Positions 59,945 through 64,000 of a stretch of 64,000 bases of DNA are shown piece by piece. Position numbers and translations under genes: made by a program. The notes below the pieces were generated by a model. The model saw only the letters and a list, made by a program, of their open reading frames with translations. It made no database searches and was not told the DNA's origin. Each line of letters opens with the position of its first letter. Position 1 is the stretch's first letter. Origin of the DNA: Deltaproteobacteria bacterium (GTDB lineage: Bacteria; Desulfobacterota; Desulfarculia; Desulfarculales; Desulfarculaceae); NCBI GenBank assembly GCA_020444165.1, contig JAHLLK010000021.1, positions 1-64,000 on the forward strand, read 5' to 3'.

Positions 59945-61237
59945 ATGCCCGACGGCCCCAAATCCCCGGACATGAATGCCTTGCGCCAAGCCCTGCGGGA
60001 GGCCCGAGCCCAGAACGCGTCTTTGGAAGAAGACATCCTGAAGCTGCGGGCGGAGCTGCGCCAGCGGGACGACCACGAGCAAACCCTGGGCCGCCGCCTG
60101 CACAACCTGGAAAGCCTTTTGGTGAACGCCCGCGATTTTGCGCTGTACCGCTTGGCCGCCAACCCCGACAACACCGACCGCAGCCGGGTCATCTTCGCCA
60201 GCCGCTCCTTTTCGGAAATCACCTGTGCCCGCGACCCCTTGGACCAGGACACCTGGTTCCAGGTGATCCATCCCGACGACCAGGAGCTGGTACTGCAAGC
60301 TCAGCGGAACTCCGCGGACAACGGCCTGTTCGAAGTGGAGTTCCGCATTTTCCACCCCGGCAAGGGGGAATGGCGCTGGCTGCACGTCCTGGCCAACGGC
60401 GGGTTGGACCCTGACGGCAAACCGCATCTCTTCGACGGAGTGGTGCAGGACGTCACCCCGCGCAAGCGGGCGGAGCTGGAGCTGGCCCGCTACCGCGACC
60501 ACCTGGAGGAGTTGGTGGCCGCGCGCACCCGGGAGCTGGAGTGCGAAGTGGCCGAGCGCCAGCGGAGGGAATTGGAGCTTTCGGCCGCCCTGGCCGCGAA
60601 GGAGGTGCTCCTCCGGGAGGTGCACCACCGGGTGAAAAACAACCTGCAAAGCATCGCCGGGCTGTTGGATTTGCAGGCCTTGCACGGGGCCACGGACCTG
60701 GTGGCCGACTCCTTCCAGGACTGCCGCGACCGGGTGCGGGCCATGTGCCTGATCCACCAGCAGCTCTACCAGGCCGATGACTTGGCCCTGGTGGCCCTGG
60801 GCCCTTATCTGGAGAACCTGGCCGCGTCCCTGTTCCGGGCTTACGGGGCCGGGGAGCGCTGCCCGGAGTTTTTCCACGACGCCGGGGACCTCTGCCTGGA
60901 CCTGGACCGGGGGGTGGCCTGTGGGCTGTTGTTCAACGAACTGCTCTCCAACACCCTGAAGCACGCCTTCCCCCGGGGCGGGCCCGGCCGGGTCACCGTG
61001 CTGGCCCATCTCTCGGGCCGGGAGACAGTGGAGATCATCTTCGCCGACAACGGCGTGGGCCTGCCGCCGGGCCTGGACCTGGACACGGTGCCCTCCCTGG
61101 GGCTGCGGCTGGTGCGGCTGTTGGCCGAGAACCAGTTGGGGGGGCGGCTGGAGATTCTGCCCGGCCCCGGGGCGGTGTTCCGCCTCACCTTTCCCCGTCA
61201 GGTCCCGCCCCGGAAAGGCACCCCGGCTCTGTGCTGA
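59945..61237 (+). CDS. Cytoplasmic PAS-HisKA_2 sensor histidine kinase, paralogue 3
   Basis: The 430-residue protein is the third tandem kinase. The PAS_3 domain reads SFSEITCARDPLDQDTWFQV with HPGKGEWRWLHVLANG; the phospho-acceptor is VHHRVKNNLQSIAGLLDLQ and the HATPase shows NELLSNTLKHAFPRG and ADNGVGLPPG. It differs at DNA level from the other two throughout. All three end in short Pro/Arg/Gly-rich tails with a final Leu-Cys. An ATG at 59945 with GAGG nearby is chosen. The 41-bp repeat array follows. Confidence 0.88.
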   Translation: MPDGPKSPDMNALRQALREARAQNASLEEDILKLRAELRQRDDHEQTLGRRLHNLESLLVNARDFALYRLAANPDNTDRSRVIFASRSFSEITCARDPLDQDTWFQVIHPDDQELVLQAQRNSADNGLFEVEFRIFHPGKGEWRWLHVLANGGLDPDGKPHLFDGVVQDVTPRKRAELELARYRDHLEELVAARTRELECEVAERQRRELELSAALAAKEVLLREVHHRVKNNLQSIAGLLDLQALHGATDLVADSFQDCRDRVRAMCLIHQQLYQADDLALVALGPYLENLAASLFRAYGAGERCPEFFHDAGDLCLDLDRGVACGLLFNELLSNTLKHAFPRGGPGRVTVLAHLSGRETVEIIFADNGVGLPPGLDLDTVPSLGLRLVRLLAENQLGGRLEILPGPGAVFRLTFPRQVPPRKGTPALC

Positions 61238-61280
61238 GGTGGGGGGTCAAAAACCTCGCCTCGCCTCGCGCCAAGGTGAG

Positions 61281-61452
61281 AGGGCGACAAAAAAAACCGG
61301 CCTGAGCGCAGGGTCACACAAAAGGGCGACAAAAAAACCGGCCTGAGCGCAGGGTCACGCAGAAGGGCGACAAAAAAACCGCCCAACCTCGGGGTCACGC
61401 GGGAGGGCGACAAAAAAACCCGCCCAACCTGGTAGTCACGCAGAAGGGCGAC
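61281..61452. repeat. Five-unit ~41-bp tandem repeat with phased A7 tracts
   Basis: Units begin AGGGCGACAAAAAAACC at 61281, 61323, 61364, 61404 and 61445 (spacings 42, 41, 40, 41). The middle of each unit varies (GGCCTGAGCGCAGGGTCAC or GCCCAACCTCGGGGTCAC). The A-tracts (seven or eight A) recur about every four helical turns. It lies between the convergent kinase and dehydratase genes. Confidence 0.85.
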
Positions 61453-61490
61453 AAAAAAACCCGCCCGGCTGCATGCCGCGCGGGGTTTTT
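61453..61490. terminator. Bidirectional terminator of the 4-hydroxybutyryl-CoA dehydratase gene
   Basis: AACCCGCCCGGC pairs imperfectly with GCCGCGCGGGGTT. A T-run follows on the plus strand, and the A7 of the last repeat unit gives a T-run on the minus strand, 19 nt after the dehydratase stop. Confidence 0.75.
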
Positions 61491-61508
61491 CTTGGGGGCT
61501 GTCGGGCG

Positions 61509-62963
61509 TTAGCTGTGGGCCAGGTCCAGCATCCGGGCCACGCGGTCGATCTTGGCCTCCAGGTCCGCCTGCCGGCCGATCATGATCCGCTGGGCCGTGG
61601 GCGGCCCGGCCCCGTGCATGGACTCGATGAGGTAGCCCACCGCGCCGGCCCCGGCCACCAGGTTCTCGATGAGCCGGAGCACCTTGATGCGGTCCACCAC
61701 CGGGTAGGCTGGATTGGCGGCCAGGTATTTCTGGATGTAGGGCCCGGCCACCGGGTCGGCCAGGTCCGCCGCCGAGGGCATGGTGCCCAAGAGCCCCCCG
61801 GCGATGTCCGTGGCCAGGCGGGCCAGCTCAAAGGGGAAGCGGGTCACGTTCAGCTTGCACACGTTGGCCAGGAGCAGGTTCACCTGGTAGTTGCCGGCCG
61901 GGGTGGCCGCGCCGGTGGCCGAGCAGGCGATGCCGCAGGCGTAGATGGTCTCGTTGAGGTGGATCATCTCCACCAGCTTGTCCTTGATGTGGCTGGCCCG
62001 CTCCACCCCGTTCATGCGGGCGATCAGGGCCGCCGCCCCGATGAGGGCGTCGCCCACCCCCACCTTGCAGCCGCCGTAGCTCTGGCGGTGGTAGGAGGCG
62101 AAGCGCTCCACCAGGGCGCCGGAGAAGTCCACCTGCCCGTCCAGGAACACCCGCTCGTCCGGCACGAACACGTCCTCGAACACGGTCATGACTTCCTGGC
62201 CCCCGAACACCGGGTTGCCCACGTCCAGGCGCGAGGCCTCCAGCTTGCGGGTGTCCGAGGCCTGGCGGCCGTAGATGTAGCGCACCCCGGGCTCGTTGGT
62301 GGGCACGGCGCAGCACACGGCCCAGGGCTCCTCGCCGGGCCGCAGGGTGATGGTGGGCATCACCAGGATCTCGTGGGAGTTCAGCATGCCGGTCTGGTGC
62401 AGCTTGGCCCCGCTGATCACCACCCCGCCCGGCCGGCGCTCCTTCACCCGCAGGTAGAGGTCCGGGTCCACCTGCTCGGACGGCCGTTTGCCCCGATCGC
62501 CCTTGGGGTCGGTCATGGCCCCATCCACCACCAGGTCCTGTTGCTGCACCCAGGTCCAGTAGGCGCGGAAGCGCTGGTGGAAATTGGTGCCGTGCCGGGC
62601 GTCGCAGTCAAAAGTGGTGCTGAACACCGCGTTGGCCGCGTCCAGGCCCACGCAGCGCTGGAAGCAGCAGGCCGTGGCCGCGCCGCAGTGCCGCTGCATG
62701 CGCACCTTGTTCACCAGGTCCGCAGTGCTCTGGTGCAGGTGGGTGAAGCGGTTCACCTCGTCCCCGCACAGGTTGGACTCGGCCCGGAACAGCTCCCGGC
62801 AGGCGGGGTCGTGGGCCGCGTCATAAGTGTAGGCCACGGCTGCCTGGCTGGGTTTCACCAGGCCGTGCCCCGCGGTCTCCCCGGTTTCCTGGCCCATGAT
62901 GTGGGCCTTCAGCCCCAGGGACTTGATGGACTCCCGATACTCCGCGCCGGTTTTCAGCGCCAT
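61509..62963 (-). CDS. abfD: 4-hydroxybutyryl-CoA dehydratase (or close relative)
   Basis: The 484-residue FAD and [4Fe-4S] enzyme converts 4-hydroxybutyryl-CoA to crotonyl-CoA by a ketyl-radical route. The cluster ligands known from Clostridium aminobutyricum (Cys99, Cys103, His292, Cys299) are matched here by RHCGAATACCFQRCVGLDAA and ASYHRQSYGGCKVG with the H-x6-C spacing. Other family segments are ATGSSS-free but include GAKLHQTGMLNSHEI and FEDVFVPDERVF. Length is normal. It lies downstream of a tetR gene and an acyl-CoA synthetase, fitting fermentation or assimilation of hydroxy acids. The related 4-hydroxyphenylacetate 3-hydroxylase family lacks these cysteines. Confidence 0.92.
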   Translation of the reverse strand: MALKTGAEYRESIKSLGLKAHIMGQETGETAGHGLVKPSQAAVAYTYDAAHDPACRELFRAESNLCGDEVNRFTHLHQSTADLVNKVRMQRHCGAATACCFQRCVGLDAANAVFSTTFDCDARHGTNFHQRFRAYWTWVQQQDLVVDGAMTDPKGDRGKRPSEQVDPDLYLRVKERRPGGVVISGAKLHQTGMLNSHEILVMPTITLRPGEEPWAVCCAVPTNEPGVRYIYGRQASDTRKLEASRLDVGNPVFGGQEVMTVFEDVFVPDERVFLDGQVDFSGALVERFASYHRQSYGGCKVGVGDALIGAAALIARMNGVERASHIKDKLVEMIHLNETIYACGIACSATGAATPAGNYQVNLLLANVCKLNVTRFPFELARLATDIAGGLLGTMPSAADLADPVAGPYIQKYLAANPAYPVVDRIKVLRLIENLVAGAGAVGYLIESMHGAGPPTAQRIMIGRQADLEAKIDRVARMLDLAHS

Positions 62964-63005
62964 GTGCCTTCTCCTCTCGGTCGACGGCCCCGGGGGCGGG
63001 CCGGC

Positions 63006-63653
63006 TCACCAGGCTCCGGACGCCTCGGGCCCGGCCGGGGCCGGCGCCCCGCCCGGGGCGTGGCCCAGCCCCGCCAAGGCGAAGCGCCAGATGAAATCCG
63101 CCAGCTCCTCCACGCTCATCGGCCCCTCGGGCGTGTACCACACCCGGCAGCGGGTGATGAGGTTGGCAATCATGAACCCGGCCAACTTGGGGTCCAAGGG
63201 GGCGAACACCCCGCGCGCCGCGCCCCGGCGGAGAATCCCCCGCACCAGGTGATCGTAGCGGTCCCGCAGCGCCACCACCTCGGCCCGGTGCGCAGGGGTG
63301 AGGTGATCCAGGGCCACGTCGAAGAGCATCTTGGCCGAGCGGCGGTGGCCCAGGGTGACCGCCAGGTGGTGGTGGATCAGCCGCCGGAGCTGCTCCGCCG
63401 GATCGTCCGGCGGGTCGTCCTCCGGCTCGGCCAGGGGCAAGACGATCTCCTCCATCTCCTCCCGGAGCACCTGATGGAGGATGGCCTCCTTGTTGGGGAA
63501 GAAGTTGTACACGTTGGCCGGCTGGCAGCCGTAGGCCCGGGCCAGGTCCCTGAGGCTGGTGCCGTGGAACCCCTGGGCCCAGAACAGGCGGCGGGCTTCG
63601 GCCAGCATGCGCGCCTTGCCGGGGGAGGTGTCGCCGGCCGGGGGGCTGGCCAT
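63006..63653 (-). CDS. TetR-family repressor
   Basis: The 215-residue regulator has an N-terminal TetR helix-turn-helix (ARRLFWAQGFHGTSLRDLAR, then GCQPANVYNFFPNKEAILHQ) and a helical ligand domain (IHHHLAVTLGHRRSAKMLF). The C terminus is Pro/Gly/Ala-rich. It lies 42 nt upstream of the dehydratase gene on the same strand, with a palindromic operator just before it. By family precedent (FadR/BadR-type TetR) the ligand may be an acyl-CoA (inference). Confidence 0.87.
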   Translation of the reverse strand: MASPPAGDTSPGKARMLAEARRLFWAQGFHGTSLRDLARAYGCQPANVYNFFPNKEAILHQVLREEMEEIVLPLAEPEDDPPDDPAEQLRRLIHHHLAVTLGHRRSAKMLFDVALDHLTPAHRAEVVALRDRYDHLVRGILRRGAARGVFAPLDPKLAGFMIANLITRCRVWYTPEGPMSVEELADFIWRFALAGLGHAPGGAPAPAGPEASGAW

Positions 63654-63691
63654 GGCGGGCGGCCCTTTCCGCCGGGTATGGCCCGGCTTAA

Positions 63692-63713
63692 GGTTAATGA
63701 GCGTTCATGAACC
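63692..63713. promoter_or_regulatory. TetR operator
   Basis: A 22-bp imperfect palindrome reads GGTTAATGAGCGTTCATGAACC, with 18 of 22 positions symmetric, in the A/T-rich gap before the tetR start. Position and form suit autoregulation of the tetR-dehydratase operon. Confidence 0.7.
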
Positions 63714-63804
63714 TAATTATTAACCCACCCGCACCCCGCGTGTCAAGCCCGGCCTCGTCGGCCCGGCTCCGGGGCGGGTCCCCAGCCCGGGTCGGGGGCC
63801 GGGT

Positions 63805-64000
63805 TCAGCTGGGGGGCAAGAGGTGCACGTCGCCCGGGGGCAGGCCCAGGTCCAGGGCCCGGAGGGCCCGGCGGATCACCCGGCCCGCCTGGTTTCGGGG
63901 CAGCTCCGGCAGCATGGTGATGGCGGCGAGGTGCACGTCCGGGGCCAGGCGGTTGGTGAGCCACTGGGTAAGCGCGCCGTGGGTTTCCGGGGTGAAGGCG
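63805..64000 (-). CDS. Acyl-CoA synthetase, C-terminal end (partial)
   Basis: The 5' end of the gene lies beyond the window. The visible 65 codons read LPELPRNQAGRVIRRALRAL near the middle and end VHLLPPS. This matches the C-terminal domain of AMP-forming acyl-CoA synthetases (usual form PxTxxGKxxRxxLR). The conserved Gly-Lys is Gly-Arg here, so the adenylation lysine appears replaced. It points the same way as the tetR-dehydratase genes but is separated from them by the operator region. Confidence 0.6.
   Translation of the reverse strand, partial: AFTPETHGALTQWLTNRLAPDVHLAAITMLPELPRNQAGRVIRRALRALDLGLPPGDVHLLPPS

Noticed and set aside
57034..61237. The three kinases as an assembly duplication
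   Set aside because: Their N-terminal sensor domains and intergenic regions differ clearly; only part of the core is identical, so they are real paralogues. The identical tract itself should still be confirmed with long reads.

Overview
The window is a GC-rich (about 68-70% by eye) chromosomal segment. It looks like a flagellated anaerobe of the Desulfobacterota, possibly near Desulfarculus; this placement is inference. Supporting signs are a 4-hydroxybutyryl-CoA dehydratase, an archaeal-type FMN glutamate synthase domain protein, an FmdE-like protein, a phenylacetate-CoA ligase, a rubrerythrin-type ferritin, many ferredoxin-type cysteine clusters, sigma-54 promoters and a probable selenoprotein. 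No rRNA, tRNA or CRISPR array was seen.

Layout. 0-7 kb: a GH17 glucanase-like protein, a coiled-coil protein, a small exported protein and an isolated phage DNA-packaging block (small terminase, large terminase, portal) with no capsid or tail genes. 7-20 kb: a hybrid histidine pseudokinase, a KtrB/KtrA potassium uptake pair, a 2-hydroxyacid dehydrogenase, a YdbH/YdbL-like envelope pair, two dipeptide-type ABC ATPases and glycogen branching enzyme. 20-26 kb: a flagellin locus with a mini-flagellin and two full flagellins that share about 0.9 kb of identical DNA. All three carry the same hairpin-plus-Shine-Dalgarno leader, which fits CsrA control. 26-31 kb: a rubrerythrin-type protein, a zinc/manganese-type ABC importer with its ribbon-helix-helix regulator, a CheY-like receiver, an FmdE-like protein and an HD phosphohydrolase.

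30.7-31.6 kb holds the most striking object: six tandem small-RNA genes on the minus strand. Each has its own sigma-54 promoter and intrinsic terminator, and each carries a conserved UUUUCUCC anti-Shine-Dalgarno tract. They lie downstream of glyA, whose ribosome binding site is complementary to that tract.

33-46 kb: a DUF2156 protein, a membrane protein, a modular palindromic repeat array, an XRE repressor, a lipase-like lipoprotein lacking its nucleophile serine, a flavodoxin-like protein, a diguanylate cyclase response regulator, YbaK, an MBL-fold hydrolase, a probable selenoprotein with an in-frame UGA and a bacterial SECIS hairpin, a phenylacetate-CoA ligase, a 58-residue protein with its own promoter and terminator, and the FMN glutamate synthase-like protein. 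46-53 kb: a RecA/KaiC-like-HTH-cupin regulator, a CobA-like protein overlapping a ferredoxin-type protein, and a chemoreceptor-CheW pair. 53-64 kb: a TesA/YbbA/YbbP-like cluster, three tandem PAS-HisKA_2 kinases that share about 540 bp of identical DNA, a 41-bp tandem array, and a TetR-controlled 4-hydroxybutyryl-CoA dehydratase with the end of an acyl-CoA synthetase.

Intergenic space is unusually rich in structured repeats. There are five copies of a long perfect-hairpin element, two copies of an ERIC-like ~135-bp palindrome, two copies of a ~155-bp MITE with terminal inverted repeats, and three local arrays.
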